A DNA stretch of 64,000 nt from Cherax quadricarinatus (lineage: Eukaryota; Arthropoda; Malacostraca; Decapoda; Parastacidae): positions 6,738,144-6,802,143 of the forward strand of contig NC_091293.1 in the NCBI RefSeq assembly GCF_038502225.1, read 5' to 3'. Both the position numbers and the translations under genes were made by a program. Under the pieces are notes generated by a model that did no database searches, was not told the origin of the DNA, and was given only the letters and a program-made list of their open reading frames with translations. The first letter of the stretch is position 1; the number at the start of each line of letters is the position of its first letter. Positions 31,131 through 47,612 of this stretch are shown here, piece by piece.

Positions 31131-32228
31131 TCACACTAAATCTAGTGGATCAAAACATTTGGAAACTTCAGCAAGCAAAACTCTCTTAGTTAATTTATTG
31201 GGCATACTGTAATTATTAGGTTTTAACATTAACAAATCTCTCTCAGTATCCCAAGTTAAACCCAATACATTACTACATTTTGGCACTTCATCTCCAGGGT
31301 AATCTTTACTTATTTTGTCCTTTAATTTGGACGAATTACTATTCCATTCCCTCAGAGGCATATTGGCACTTTGAATTATTTTATTAGCCTCTCCGTAAGT
31401 CATTAACAGTTCCTCTTCAGTTGACGTCACACCCAGGAAATTGTCCACATAAAATTGTTTGCTCATTACTTTACTCAATGGACTCCCCGTACATTTAAGG
31501 TGTGCATTTATCGTCGCTTGAAGTAGGAACGGACTGGATGTAGCACCAAATAATACGCTCCTAAAGCAAAAGGTTTTCAGAGGGCTAAGTGGGTCACTAG
31601 GATTCTCAGGCCATAAGAAGCGGGTACAATCCCGGTCAGCCTCTTGTAAACCCACTCTTAGGAAAGCTTTACTTATGTCAGCCGTAAAGGCATAATTCTT
31701 CACCCTGAAATTTAATAAGATATCTCCTAATTTTTCCGTCAACGACGGACCTGTCATCAAACAGTCATTTAAACAAGGTACATTTTTGTTACTCCTGGCA
31801 CTACAATTAAACACAATTCTCAGAGGAGTGGTCTTAGAATCCTTCTTCACTCCGTGATGTGGCAAATAGTGACCATAAATTTTGGCTTGCTCAGGAGGTA
31901 CCTCTTCTATAAATTTATTAATTAACTGCTCAGCAATCATATCATTATAGACAGCTAACAATTCTGGTGTCTTAATCAGTTCGCGGAGCTGAGCCTTTAA
32001 CTGCCCATATGCCATTCTGTAATCAGTGGGCAATTCTGGATGGTTCAGTCTCCACGGAAGTCGTACCCAGTATTGTCCAGATTCAAATTTTACATCTTTC
32101 AGGTATTGCTCCTGAGTAAAAGAATCGTAAGGACTTTCTTCATTTACATTTATTCCATTGCTGTCTAATTCCCACAATTTATGCACTGGCTCAACACCAT
32201 CCTCTATGAAAGAATTATACTGGGGCAC
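31131..32228 (-). pseudogene. BEL/Pao reverse transcriptase
   Basis: 365 residues are open. Blocks seen are YGHYLPHHGVKK, LRIVFNCSARS, FTADISKAFLRVGL with the first Asp, FRSVLFGATSSPFLLQATI, and FYVDNFLGV. The last is the catalytic YVDD box with Asn in place of the second Asp, which should reduce or abolish polymerase activity. The typical Pao NVLGLTWDTERD block follows. It is placed between protease and RNase H as expected. Confidence 0.88.
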
Positions 32229-32274
32229 GATTTCATGAGTAAGACACAGTTATGGTATTTGTAGTTTCCTCTAG

Positions 32275-32766
32275 TCATGAATTATTATTACGAGGAATCC
32301 TACCATACACTACATGGCCTCCTGCAGTCTTCAAATGGGTGACACCACATTTCTTTACCATACCCTTTACAAAGGAGGCATAATAGTCACTACCTATCAA
32401 AATATTTATTGGGCCTACAGAATCATCACTTACCCCAGAAGGTGCTAAATTTACATTATGTGAAAGTCTTTCTGTAGCTTTACTAAGCCATACTGTAGAT
32501 ATTTTCTCTGGAAGTCTATCTACAATTACTGCATTAACACGTTTTTTCTCGTTGCCCAACCTGACAGTTACATAAACAGTGTCATACAATTGAGCTCTTT
32601 TATCTGAGAGAAAACCAGATAATTTTAAAGTTGTGGGATCTCCCATCTGTACTTTCATACCATCAAGACATTTACGTTTTATGAAAGTACGCTGGGATCC
32701 CTGGTCCAATAATGCATTTACATTTTTTGATTTATGCCTTTTATCATCAATTTTTACCTGTAACAC
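32275..32766 (-). pseudogene. BEL/Pao aspartic protease-like region
   Basis: The frame reads NVNALLDQGSQRTFIKR, where DQGS stands in place of the usual aspartic-protease DSG/DTG triad, as is common in BEL/Pao elements. It continues through LKLSGF and NILIGSDYYASF. It starts after a frame break from gag and ends before the reverse-transcriptase frame. Confidence 0.82.
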
Positions 32767-32825
32767 AGGTAAGGCTACTTCAGCAAAACCATCATTATTA
32801 ACATTAGCAGCAATTTTTACATTAG

Positions 32826-34224
32826 TTACTGTTGTGTCAGGATTGTCAACATTATGTCATTATTATCAACATTATCATATAGACCCTTACACATGACTAT
32901 ATGGTGTCTTCCTTTGTGACATTGATAACAGTTGTTTAATTTGGCATAGCAGTCCTTTACATTGTGATTACCTAAACATCTGATACATATGTCAAGTTCC
33001 TCCAATCTTTCACCTTTATCATTCCATGAATTGTATGCATTGCAATTCTTAGAAAAATGAGTACCCTTGCAGAAAAGACAATCTCTCTTTTCTCTGACTG
33101 GTTTCTGATTAACTGGGCTACTCTTAGGAGGGTACTTATTCTTCTTACCTTGTGGAGAATCATTATTTCTGATTCTGGCTACTTGACAAGCACCTATGCA
33201 ACTATTTTTAGGAAATGAATTTTGATTAACAACATTGGGATAATTTTTCCCTTTGTGAAACTTGACAGATACCTCAGAGTTATTATGTGTTGCATCTTTA
33301 AAATGAGTTAGTTGGCTGGTCTGCAACTGCACAATTAATTTTTGTAGACCTAGTCTTATTTCCTCCAGACCAAAATAACCCTTGTGATATTTGTTTGAGA
33401 GTCATTCAAGTGATTTATAGTTTAATTTATTCTGTATCATGGAACTCAATAACCAGTCTGAATCCTTCAGATTATATTTATTACTTAAAGTTTTGAGAGT
33501 GCTCTCCAGTTTAACTCTAAACTGTTGTAAACCTTTGTAAGTGTGATCTGGGGATTTTAAATTAACAATGATATTCACTAGATCCAACCTACTTTGTTCT
33601 CTATTACAATAAGTGACCTTCAACAAGTCAACTGCTTCCTTGTAAAAGTCATCTACATTGGGAAAGGCTTGTATGAGTATGTGAGCATCTCCTCTTACCT
33701 GTCCTTTGAGGTAAAATAATTTAGTTACTCAGGCTAGGTCACTCCTGTCATGCACAGCTGCTTTAAAAATTGACCAAAATTCCTCCCAATTTTCACCAGG
33801 ATTAAATACAGGTAAACATAATTCTGGGAGTTTTGGGAAAGACATATTATTTGTTGGAGCAGACTGATTAACTGCCTGGTTTACATATTTTAATTTATTC
33901 AAAGCCTGACTTTTACAAGAAAAAATCTTTTCCTCTAATTCATAATACTGATTAATCATAAGATCTACTTCACTCTCATCTACACAGTTTACTAATAAAT
34001 CTCCTTCATATTTGTTGTAATATAATTTGTATGAATCATATCTATTACCTAAAGCATCTAAATACAATTTTAAATCATCAGTATTCACAGTTTCTTGATT
34101 CATTAATTCCAAACATTTATTATATGTTTTTGTTACATGACCTTTTTCTAGCTTGCAGAGATGCTTTCTTTGCTCTATATTCCATATGTTTGTCTTCTAC
34201 ATTAATTTCCTCATTTTCAGCCAT
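32826..34224 (-). pseudogene. BEL/Pao gag, broken into several frames
   Basis: A likely start MAENEEINVEDKH lies at 34224. The frame shifts near 34120 and continues as 33729-34112 (LPELCLPVFNPGENWEEFW, the gag-like domain typical of Pao elements), then 33402-33626 (DSWLL-type capsid region; LRKLES pattern weak). The C-terminal part (32826-33332) has cysteine-rich zinc knuckles CLFCKGTHFSKNC, CIRCLGNHNVKDC and CYQCHKGRHHIVMC. Stops near 33729 and 33400 separate the frames. Confidence 0.82.
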
Positions 34225-34838
34225 GATGCAGTGTATTAAATTCAACTTAATAACACTGATTATGTACTAAATTATGCACTTTATAAAGGTAAATAGTACA
34301 ACTTACCTTTAAATAAATTCTAGCTACTTGAGCTTAGCAATTACATGTAAAAAATTGTAATATAAATTTTAAATACACATTAATAATGTTAGCTACACTT
34401 GAGCTTAGCATTTACACATGTAAGAAATTTATATATAAATTTTAAATGTACATTAATACAAACCTTTAGCCAGCCTTGGCTTATCAAAATTATTATACAA
34501 ATTAATATAAATCCTTGCCAGAATTTGGCATAGCAAAATTAATATTAAACACATTAATATAATTAGCAACACTTGCCTTATCAATTACACATACACTGAT
34601 ATAAATCTTGGCCAGAATTGTCTTATCAAATTAATATTATACAAATTAATATAAACTTAGCCAGACTTGACTTATCAAAATTAATATTGTAATAATTATA
34701 ATCCACTACACATTAAATAAATTTGTGAACTTAACATCCACCTCCTTCTGTCATTTCACATATAATTATTAAGTAATTAACCAATTAATGACTTCACTAA
34801 TTACCTCCGGTTCAAGAAGGACCAACGGGCAAATTAAA
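34225..34838 (-). other. BEL/Pao leader with diverged tandem repeats and possible primer-binding site
   Basis: The AT-rich leader between LTR and gag contains loose tandem units of about 60-75 bp (motifs CTTGAGCTTAGCA, GCCAGACTTGACTTATCAA, AATTAATATTATACAAATT) from about 34318 to 34690. On the minus strand TGGTCCTTC begins at 34824, 14 bases inside the LTR, and is a candidate primer-binding site. I could not assign the tRNA. Confidence 0.55.
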
Positions 34839-35650
<812 letters not shown>

Positions 35651-35655
35651 TGTGG

Positions 35656-36300
35656 CATTTATAAGGTCATTAATAAATTAAACAAAAACTTCTCTAGTGG
35701 CAACTTTAAAAAATAATTTTGATAGGATTCATTATATTTTTAAATGATTTTAGGTGTAATATACTTACAGGTTCATATGCTTTGATAGATTTCGTCAGAG
35801 GCTTCTTAAAATAAATATATATTGCATAGATGGATGTGTATCAGTTGTTTCAGTGCCTGAGAGTTCATCTCAGTTTGACTTCCATTTAAGATTAACTCGG
35901 TTCCGAGCATTTAAGTAGATTCGTTACATGTGGTTTGCAGCACATTTCTATATTAGGTTAGGCTAGGTTGTCCTCTATCTATAAATTATAACCAATTATA
36001 CCATACCACAAAGAAAAACTGTATACATAAGATGAAAGGCAGTCAAAACGTCTCTTGTACAAGCAGAACAATAGCAGCCACTGCCAGCAGTCTGAACAAG
36101 TCAGTCATAATTCAACCGATGAAGGCGCCTTCAACAGTCACCTGTCTGACTGTCTTTACAACAATGACACAATGTTTCTGGTTAAGAGGACAGGGCTATT
36201 ATTTCTGGCATTGGCCCGCGTTCTTTTGTGAACACACTGTGGAATATTCTGAAGAGTTCAATACATAAAGAATTGAAAGGCACAATATCGTGATCTAACA
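35656..36300. other. Non-coding stretch, no gene recognised
   Basis: Flanking DNA of the BEL insertion. It contains no recognised repeat or domain. The frame at 36032-36268 is short and unsupported. Confidence 0.55.
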
Positions 36301-38581
<2,281 letters not shown>

Positions 38582-38610
38582 AATATATATATATATATGT
38601 ACATATATAT

Positions 38611-39100
<490 letters not shown>

Positions 39101-39125
39101 AAGATCACAGTAAACAGGTGATTTC

Positions 39126-39497
<372 letters not shown>

Positions 39498-39665
39498 AGA
39501 ACATAAGAACGAAGGAACACTGCAGAAGGCCTACTGGCCCATGCGAGGCAGGTCCAAGTCTCCTACCGGCTTAAGCCAATGCACCCAACCTACTCAGGTC
39601 AGGTCACATTGACTTAAGTTAGGAACACGGCAACCGACCTGGTAGCACAAGCTATCAGGTCTAAC

Positions 39666-42611
39666 TCACACCCACCCACATCTACTCATGTATTTATCCA
39701 ACCTATTTTTAAAGCTACACAACGTTCTGGCCTCTATAACGGTACTTGGGAGTTTGTTCCACTCATCCACAACTCTATTTCCAAACCAGTACTTTCCTAT
39801 ATCCTTCCTGAATCTGAATTTTTCCAACTTAAAACCATTGCTGCGAGTCCTGTCTAGGCTAGATATTTTCAGCACACTATTTACATCCCCTTTATTTATT
39901 CCTGTCTTCCATTTATACACCTCAATCATATCCCCCCTAATTCTACGTCTTTCTAGAGAGTGCAGTTTCAGGGCCCTCAGTCTATCCTCATAGGGAAGGT
40001 TTCTGATACATGGGATCAACTTTGTCATCCTCCTTTGTACATTTTCCAGAGAATTTATATCCATTCTGTAATACAGTGACCAAAACTGTGCAGCATAATC
40101 TAAATGAGGCCTAACCAAGGATGTATAGAGTTGAAGAACAACCTGAGGACTCCTATTATTTATGCTTCTTGATATGAAGCCAAGGATTCTATTAGCTTTA
40201 TTGCGAACACTTATGCACTGTTGTTTTGGTTTCAGATTACTGCTAACCAGAACTCCTAAATCTTTTTCGCAATCCGTAATATTAAGATCTACATTATTTA
40301 GTTTATATGTGACATGGTTATTGTCCTGTCCAACATTTAGAACTTTGCATTTGTCTATATTAAACTGCATCTGCCACTTCTCCGACCACTGCATCAGTCT
40401 ATTCAAATCTTCCTGGAGTGCTCGAATGTCCTCGTCAGAATGAATTCGACGGCCTATTTTGGTGTCATCGGCAAACTTGCCGATGTCGCTCTTTATGCCC
40501 TCATCTATGTCGTTTATGTAGATTGTGAACAGCAGGGGGCCCAACACTGACCCCTGTGGAACACCGCTCGTGACGCTTCCCCACTCTGATTTCTCCCCAT
40601 TTATGCAAACTCTCTGCTGCCTATTTGTCAACCATGCCTCTATCCTGGAAAAAATTTCTCCTCCTATTCCATGTGCTTTAATTTTCCTCAATAGTCTCTG
40701 ATGTGGGACCCTGTCAAAAGCCTTACTGAAGTCCATGTACACAATATCATATTCATTACCATGATCTACCTCCTCAAATACCTTAGTGAAAAAAGTTAAT
40801 AAATTCGTAAGGCAGGAACGCCCCTTTGTAAAACCATGCTGAGATTCGTTGATTAATTTATGCTTTTCAAGGTGGCTACGAACTGCCTCGGCAATTATTG
40901 ATTCCATAAATTTTCCCACTATGGAGGTTAGGCTTATTGGTCTATAGTTCGAAGCTAAGGACATGTCACCTGTTTTGAAAATAGGTATCACATTTGCCAT
41001 TTTCCACTTATCTGGCACCATGCCAGTTTGTAGTGATATGTTGAAAAGATTAGCCAAAGGTGTGCTAAGCTCCTCTTTACATTCCTTTAGAACCCTTGCA
41101 TACAGTTCATCAGGGCCTGGCGATTTGTTAGGTTTTAATTTATCTATTTGCTTAAGGACCATGTCACTTGTGACCCTAATAGTGCACAGTTTATTATCGT
41201 ACTGTTCTACATAATTTATCATTACTGGAATATCGCTGGTATCCTCCTGTGTAAAAACTGAGAGGAAGTATGTGTTAAAAATTCTACACATTTCCTTATC
41301 ACTGTCAGTGAGCTGACCCGAGGAACTTTTGAGTGGGCCTATCTTGTCTCTGATCTTACTTCTGTATACCTGAAAGAATCCTTTTGGGTTAGTCTTCGAT
41401 TCTCTTGCAACTTTAACCTCATAATCTCTTTTTGCTTTTCTAATTTCCTTTTTTATTTCTCTCTTTAACTGAATATATCGATTTCTCAATTGCCCCTCTC
41501 CTCTTTTGATTTGCCTATATATGCCTCTCTTTTGACCAATCAGATATTTTAATCTATTGTTCATCCATTTAGGATCATTTTTGTTTGATCTGATTTCCCT
41601 ATTTGGAACATAATTTGACTGAGCAGCTAGAACTATGCCCTGGAAAGCATCATATCGGCAACCATCACCACCTACCTGACCCTTAGTCAGGTCATTCCAG
41701 TTCAGCCCACCTAAGTAATTTTTCAGTCCTATGAAATCAGCCAAGCGAAAGTCGGGGACGGAGACTTGATTGCCATTATTAGGGGAATTCCATGATATAT
41801 TAAAACTGAGTGATTTGTGATCACTTTCCCCAAGCTCATCATTAACCTCAAGATTATTAATTAGTGTTTCCCTAGTGGCAAGAACCAAGTCAAGGAGGTT
41901 ATTTCCCCTAGTTGGCTCTGTCACAAACTGTTTTAAAAAACAATCCTGGATCGTATCAAGAAAGTCACCTGACTCTAAATTTCCTGTCAAATTGCTCCAG
42001 TCAATCTGTCTATAGTTGAAATCTCCCATTAGCACAACATTTTCGTATGTAGATGCCTTACGAATTTCGTCCCATAGAAGTTTACTGCACTCCCTATCAA
42101 GATTTGGGGCCCTGTAAATCACACCCAAAATTAGTTTTTCTCAGCCCTCGAGAAGCTGTAACCAAACAGATTCAGTGGCTGACGCTTCTAATTTAATATC
42201 TTGTCTAACACAACAATTTAAATTGTCTCTGACATACATCGCTACTCCACCACCTTTCCTGTTGACCCTGTCAGTGTGGAATAATTTATAGCCTTGTATG
42301 TGACATTCAGAGGGCATCTCTCTATCTTTCAGATTGAGCCAGGTCTCTGTTATAGCAATAATATCTATGTTTCCTGCACTTGCAATTAATCTTAGCTCAT
42401 CTATCTTATTTCTTACACTCCTGCTATTAGTATAGTAAACCTTAAGGGAGCTAGTCCCTTGCTGCCCTCTGCTGTCCCCCTTTGTTTGCTGACCTGATCT
42501 ATTGTCTTTATTTATAACTTCATGCTGAATGCCTTTTATACATTTACTGTTTCCAACCCAAGTGTTGCAACCTGCTTGTTTCCCACACACACCCATACCT
42601 CTATCTTCCAT
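39666..42611 (-). pseudogene. LINE B ORF2 copy 2, single nonsense codon
   Basis: The frame is collinear with the intact 981-residue ORF2 at 8820-11765. Only one inactivating change was seen: codon 157 is TGA (42141-42143) where copy 1 has the Arg codon CGA, a CpG-type transition within the endonuclease. Downstream, the 820-residue frame holds LMGDFNYRQIDW, SDHKS, MDFSKAFDRVPH, SGVPQGSVLGPLLF and KFADDTKIG unchanged. A few other substitutions are scattered (for example IFSRIEAW). The ATG again overlaps the ORF1 stop as TGATG. Confidence 0.92.
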
Positions 42612-43537
42612 CAGTTTAAAATCATAGGCATTTCACCAATGGCCTTCTCAATCGAGTCTGCAAGTGCTACCACCCCAGCCCCAGAGAGATGTACCCTATC
42701 CCTTGCATACATATCATGTTTGCCATAAAAGTTGTTCCAGTTGTCAATGAATGGGATTGCAAGTTCCTTGCAGTATCTGTCTAGCCAGCAATTTACACCA
42801 ATTGCCCTAGACAACCATTCATTTCCTACTCCCCTTCTAGGCAAGATGCTACATATGATTGGGATCCCTCCCGTAGACTTAATGAAATCTATAGCTGACC
42901 TGTACTTATCTAGCAGCTCTTCTCTCCTACCCTTCCCAATATCATTTCCACCAGCACTGAGACAGATAATGGGCTTGTTCCCATTACCTGACATGATATT
43001 ATCCAGCCTGTTGACAATGTCCCCAACACCAGCTCCAGGGAAGCACACTCTATCTCTCATCTTCTTATTCCTGTTACAAAAAGCACGGTCAATATATCTT
43101 ACCTGAGAGTCACCAACCACAAGAATGCGCTTACCTCCATTAGCAGGGGCAGTAGTACCCTTACCTTCACTGGCCACTGAAGTACATTCATCCTGAAGAA
43201 CAGAGAAGCGATTTCCTACCTTCAGATCTTCACTCTTAACTTTCCTTACTCTGATGCGCCTTCCATTACTGTGAACCACTCGCCACTTGTAGCAGGTGCT
43301 GGACTGCACCTCACTGCTGGTAGCCGTTGCTACCTCCCCAACTACAGCCTCCTCACAGCGAGAGACAGACTGCACCTCACTGCTAGAAGCATCATTCCCC
43401 ACAACTCCAGCCACCTCACACTCTCTCCCAGACCCATTGAGGTGGACCTTCAGCCTCCTAATCTCCTCCTGGAGAAGCAAGACCTCCTCCTTCAACTCTC
43501 CAACCTCAATTTTTAAAACACTGCAGAAGCAAGCCAT
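42611..43537 (-). CDS. LINE B ORF1, leucine zipper plus SGNH esterase-like domain, intact
   Basis: This is a 308-residue protein. Leucines 8, 15, 22 and 29 are spaced by seven, a short leucine-zipper coiled coil suited to self-association. Residues about 135-305 form an SGNH-hydrolase-like domain: GDSQ with Ser144, AGGNDIG with Asn198, and ARDRVHLSG with Asp280 and His283, so nucleophile, oxyanion and catalytic Asp/His positions are all present. Esterase-type ORF1 proteins are known in CR1/L2 LINEs; activity here is inferred. The start ATG is followed by ORF-wide openness and matches the same start in copies 1 and 4. There is no RRM or CCHC knuckle. Confidence 0.9.
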   Translation of the reverse strand: MACFCSVLKIEVGELKEEVLLLQEEIRRLKVHLNGSGRECEVAGVVGNDASSSEVQSVSRCEEAVVGEVATATSSEVQSSTCYKWRVVHSNGRRIRVRKVKSEDLKVGNRFSVLQDECTSVASEGKGTTAPANGGKRILVVGDSQVRYIDRAFCNRNKKMRDRVCFPGAGVGDIVNRLDNIMSGNGNKPIICLSAGGNDIGKGRREELLDKYRSAIDFIKSTGGIPIICSILPRRGVGNEWLSRAIGVNCWLDRYCKELAIPFIDNWNNFYGKHDMYARDRVHLSGAGVVALADSIEKAIGEMPMILN

Positions 43538-43604
43538 GCTTTGTAACCGTCCACACTAATCCCCAAAGCAGCTCAGGGTCTGTGACCTCACGTGACGACT
43601 GACC

Positions 43605-44987
43605 AACATATAAGTGAACAGTATTTAGATAAGGCTAAAGAGGTCTTTGTGGCATTTATGGATTTGGAAAAGGCGTATGACAGGGTGGATAGGGGGGCAA
43701 TGTGGCAGATGTTGCAGGTGTATGGTGTAAGAGGTAGGTTACTGAAATCAGTGAAGAGTTTTTACGAGGATAGTGAGGCTCAAGTTAGAGTATGTAGGAA
43801 AGAGGGAAATTATTTCCCAGTAAAAGTAGGCCTTAGACAAGGATGTGTGATGTCACCGTGGTTGTTTAATATATTTATAGATGGGGTTGTAAGAGAAGTA
43901 AATGCGAGGGTCTTGGCAAGAGACGTGGAGTTAAAAGATAAAGAATCACACACAAAGTGGGAGTTGTCACAGTTGCTCTTTGCTGATGACACTGTGCTCT
44001 TGGGAGATTCTGAAGAGAAGTTGCAGAGATTGGTGGATGAATTTGGAAGGGTGTGCAAAAGAAGAAAATTAAAGGTGAATAGAGGAAAGAGTAAGGTTAT
44101 GAGGATAACAAAAAGATTAGGTGATGAAAGATTGGATGTCAGATTGGAGGGAGAGAGTATGGAGGAGGTGAATGTATTCAAATATTTGGGAGTGGACGTG
44201 TCAGCGGATGCGTCTATGAAAGATGAAGTGAATCATAGAATTGATGAGGGGAAAAGGGTGAGTGGTGCACTTAGGAGTCTGTGGAGACAAAGAACTTTGT
44301 CCTTGGAGGCAAAGAGGGGAATGTATGAGAGTATAGTTTTACCAACGCTCTTATATGGGTGTGAAGCATGGGTGATGAATGTTGCAGCGAGGAGAAGGCT
44401 GGAGGCAGTGGAGATGTCATGTCTGAGGGCAATGTGTTGTGTGAATATAATGCAGAGAATTCGTAGTTTAGAAGTTAGGAGGAGGTGCGGGATTACCAAA
44501 ACTGTTGTCCAGAGGGCTGAGGAAGGGTTGTTGAGGTGGTTCGGACATGTAGAGAGAATGGAGCGAAACAGAATGACTTCAAGAGTGTATCAGTCTGTAG
44601 TGGAAGGAAGGCTGGGTAGGGGTCGGCCTAGGAAAGGTTGGAGGGAGGGGGTAAAGGATGTTTTGTATGCGAGGGGCTTGGACTTCCAGCAGGCATGCGT
44701 GAGCGTGTTTGATACGAGTGAATGGAGACAAATGGTTTTTAATACTTGACGTGCTGTTGGAGTGTGAGCAAAGTAACATTTATGAAGGGGTTCAGGGAAA
44801 CCGGCAGGCCGGACCTGGGTCCTGGAGATGGGAAGTACAGTGCCTGCACTCTGAAGGCGGGGTGTAAATGTTGCAGTTTAAAAACTGTAGTGTAAAGCAC
44901 CCTTCTGGCAAGACAGTGATGGAGTGAATGATGGTGAAAGTTTTTCTTTTTCGGGCCACCCTGCCTTGGTGGGAATCGGCCAGTGTG

Positions 44988-44993
<6 letters not shown>
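43605..44993 (+). pseudogene. LINE A copy 6, right piece: reverse transcriptase and C-terminus
   Basis: It continues from 39497 with HISEQYLDKAKEVFVAFMDLEKAYD. The frame stays open to 44749 and includes GLRQGCVMSPWLFNIF, LLFADDTVLLGD and YGCEAW. The 3' UTR with tail hairpin follows to about 44993, where (TA)n begins. The fragment is coding-intact, but it is separated from its upstream half by LINE B and the upstream half has a stop. Confidence 0.9.

Positions 44994-45061
<68 letters not shown>
44994..45061. repeat. (TA)n microsatellite between two LINE A tails
   Basis: A TA array with a plus-strand LINE A 3' end on the left and a minus-strand LINE A 3' end on the right. Confidence 0.97.
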
Positions 45062-45064
<3 letters not shown>

Positions 45065-47612
45065 CACATCGGCCAATTCCCACCAAGGCAGGTTGGCCAG
45101 AAAAAGAAAAATTTTCATCATCAATCACTCCATCACTGTCTTGCCAGAAGGGTGTTTTACACTACAGTTATAAAACTGCAACATTAACACCCCTCCTTCA
45201 GAGTGCAGACACTGTACTTCCCATCTTCAGGACTCAAGTCCGGCCTGCCGATTTCCCTGAATCCCTTCATAAATGCTACTTTGCTCAGACTCCAAAAGCA
45301 CGTCAAGTATTATAAACCATTTGTCTCCATTCACTCCTATCAAATACGCTTATGCACGATTGCTGGAAGTCCAAGCCCCTCGCACACAAAACCTTCTTTA
45401 CCCCTTCCCTCCAACCCTTATTAGGCCGACCCCTACCCCACCTTCCCTCCACTACAGATTTATACACTCTCGAAGTCATTGTTTTGTTCCATTCTCTCTG
45501 GAAAATAGTTTTGGTAATCCCACACCTTCTTCTAATTTCCAAACTACGAATTTTTTTGCATTATATTCACACCACACATTGCCCTCAGACGTGACATCTC
45601 CACTGCCTCCAGCCTTCTCCTCGTTGCAACATTCATCACCCATGCTTCAGACCCATTCAAGAGTGTTGGCACAACTATACTCTAATACATTCCCCTCTTT
45701 GCTTCCTTGGACAAAGTTCTTTGTTCCCACAGACTCCTTATTGCACCACTCACCCTTTTCCCCTCATCATTTCTGTGATTCACATCATCCTTCAAAAATC
45801 CATCTGCTGACATGTCCACTCAGAAATATCTGAATACATTCACCTACTCCATACTCTCTCCCTCCAATCTGATATCCAATCTTTCGTCACCTAATCTTTT
45901 TATCCTTATAACCTTACTCTTTCCTATATTCACTTTTAATTTTCTTCTTTTACATACCCTACCAAATTCATTCACCAACCTCTGCAACTTCTCTTCAGAA
46001 TCTCCCAAAAGCACCGTGTCATCAGCAAAGAGCAACTGTGACAACTCCCACTTTGTGTTTGATTCTTTATCTTTTAACTCCACACCTCTTGCCGAGACCC
46101 TAGCATTCACTTCTCTTACAACTCCATCTATAAATACATTGAACAACCACGGTGACATCACACATCCTTGTCTAAGGAAATAATTCCCCTTTCTCTTACA
46201 TACTCTAACCTGCGCCTCACTATCCTCGTAAAAACTATTCACTGCTTTTAGTAACGTACCTCCTGTACCATATACATGCAACATCTGCCACATTGCCCCC
46301 CTATCCACCCTGTCACATGCCTTTTCCAAATACATAAATGCCACAAAAACCTCTTTACCCTTATCTAAATACTGTTCGCCTACGTGTTTCACTGTAAACA
46401 CTTGGTCTACACACCCTCTACCTTTCCTAGAGCATCCTTGTTCCATTGCTATCCTAATCTCTGTCTTACTCTTAATTCTTTCAATAATAACTCTACCATA
46501 CACTTTACCAGGTATACTCATATTCCCCTATATTTTTTGCACTCTCTTTTATCCCCTTTGCCTTTATATAAAGGAACTATGCACGCTCTCTTCCAGTCCT
46601 TAGGTACGTTTACCTCTTCCATACATTTATTAAATAATAGCACCAACCACTCCAAACTATATCACCTGCTTTTAACATTTCTATCTTTATCCCATTAATC
46701 CCAGCTGCCTTACCCCCTTTCATTATGCCCACTGCCTCACGAACTTCCCCAACGCTCACAACTGGAAATTCTCACTCCTACAAGATGTTATTCCTCCTTG
46801 CCTTATACACGAAATCACAGCTTCCATATCTTCATCAACATTCAACAATTCCTCAAAATATTCCCTCCATCCATTTGTTCCCTTGGCTTCGTCAACTTAT
46901 TTATCTCACTCCAAAACTTTTTCTTATTTTCAACAAAATTTGTTGATAACATCTCACCCACTCTCTCATTTGCTCTCTTTTTACATGGCTTCACCACTCC
47001 CTTAACCTCTCTTTTTCTCTCCATATACTCTTCCTTCCTTGCATCACTTCTACTTTGTAAAAACCTCTCATATGCTAACTTTTTCTCCCTCACTACTCTC
47101 TTTCCATCATCATTCCAACAATCGCTCTTCTTCCCTCCCGCACCCACTTTCTTGTAACCACAAACCTTCTTAAACCTACCTATACATCTTCGACCCCATT
47201 GCCTATACTCTCACTAGCCCATCTATCATCCAATAGCTGTTTCTATCTTACCCTAACTGTCTCCTCTTTTAGTTTGTACGCCTTCACCTCACTCTTACTT
47301 GCTGATTCTGTTTTTCTTGTTTCCCATCTACCTTTTACTCTCACTGTAGCTACAACTAGAAAGTGATCTGATATATCTGTGTCCCCACTATAAACGTGTA
47401 CATCCTGAAGTCTACTCAACAGTCTTTTATCTACCAATACATAGTCCAACAAACTACTGTCATTTCGCTCTACATCATGTTTTGTATACTTATTTATCCT
47501 CTTTTTCTTAAATTACGTAATACTTATAACTAAACCCCTTTCTATACAAAGTTCAATCAAAGAGCTTCCATTATCATTTACACCTGGCACCCCAAACTTC
47601 CCTACCACACCC
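45062..47612 (-). pseudogene. LINE A copy 7, decayed
   Basis: A minus-strand copy with its 3' tail at 45062. C-terminal pieces lie at 45303-45542 and the reverse transcriptase at 45844-46521 (AFMYLEKACDRVD, RQGCVMSPWLFNVFIDG, LLFADDTVLLGD). Linker is at 46842-47147 and the endonuclease end at 47243-47452 (LLDYVLVDKRLLSRLQD, SDHFLV). Small deletions and shifts separate the pieces; for example the GLRQ block has lost residues before it. It is cut at 47612 by LINE C, and a last scrap follows at 49393-49432. Confidence 0.87.

Larger units (their letters stand above)
39498..43604 (-). mobile_element. LINE B copy 2, full length, inserted in LINE A copy 6
   Basis: About 4.1 kb on the minus strand, with 5' UTR, ORF1, ORF2 and the octamer 3' tail. 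AACATA is present on both sides (39492-39497 and 43605-43610), either a 6-bp target duplication or tail microhomology. The interrupted LINE A reads on at 43605. The copy is nearly identical to copy 1. Confidence 0.93.
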
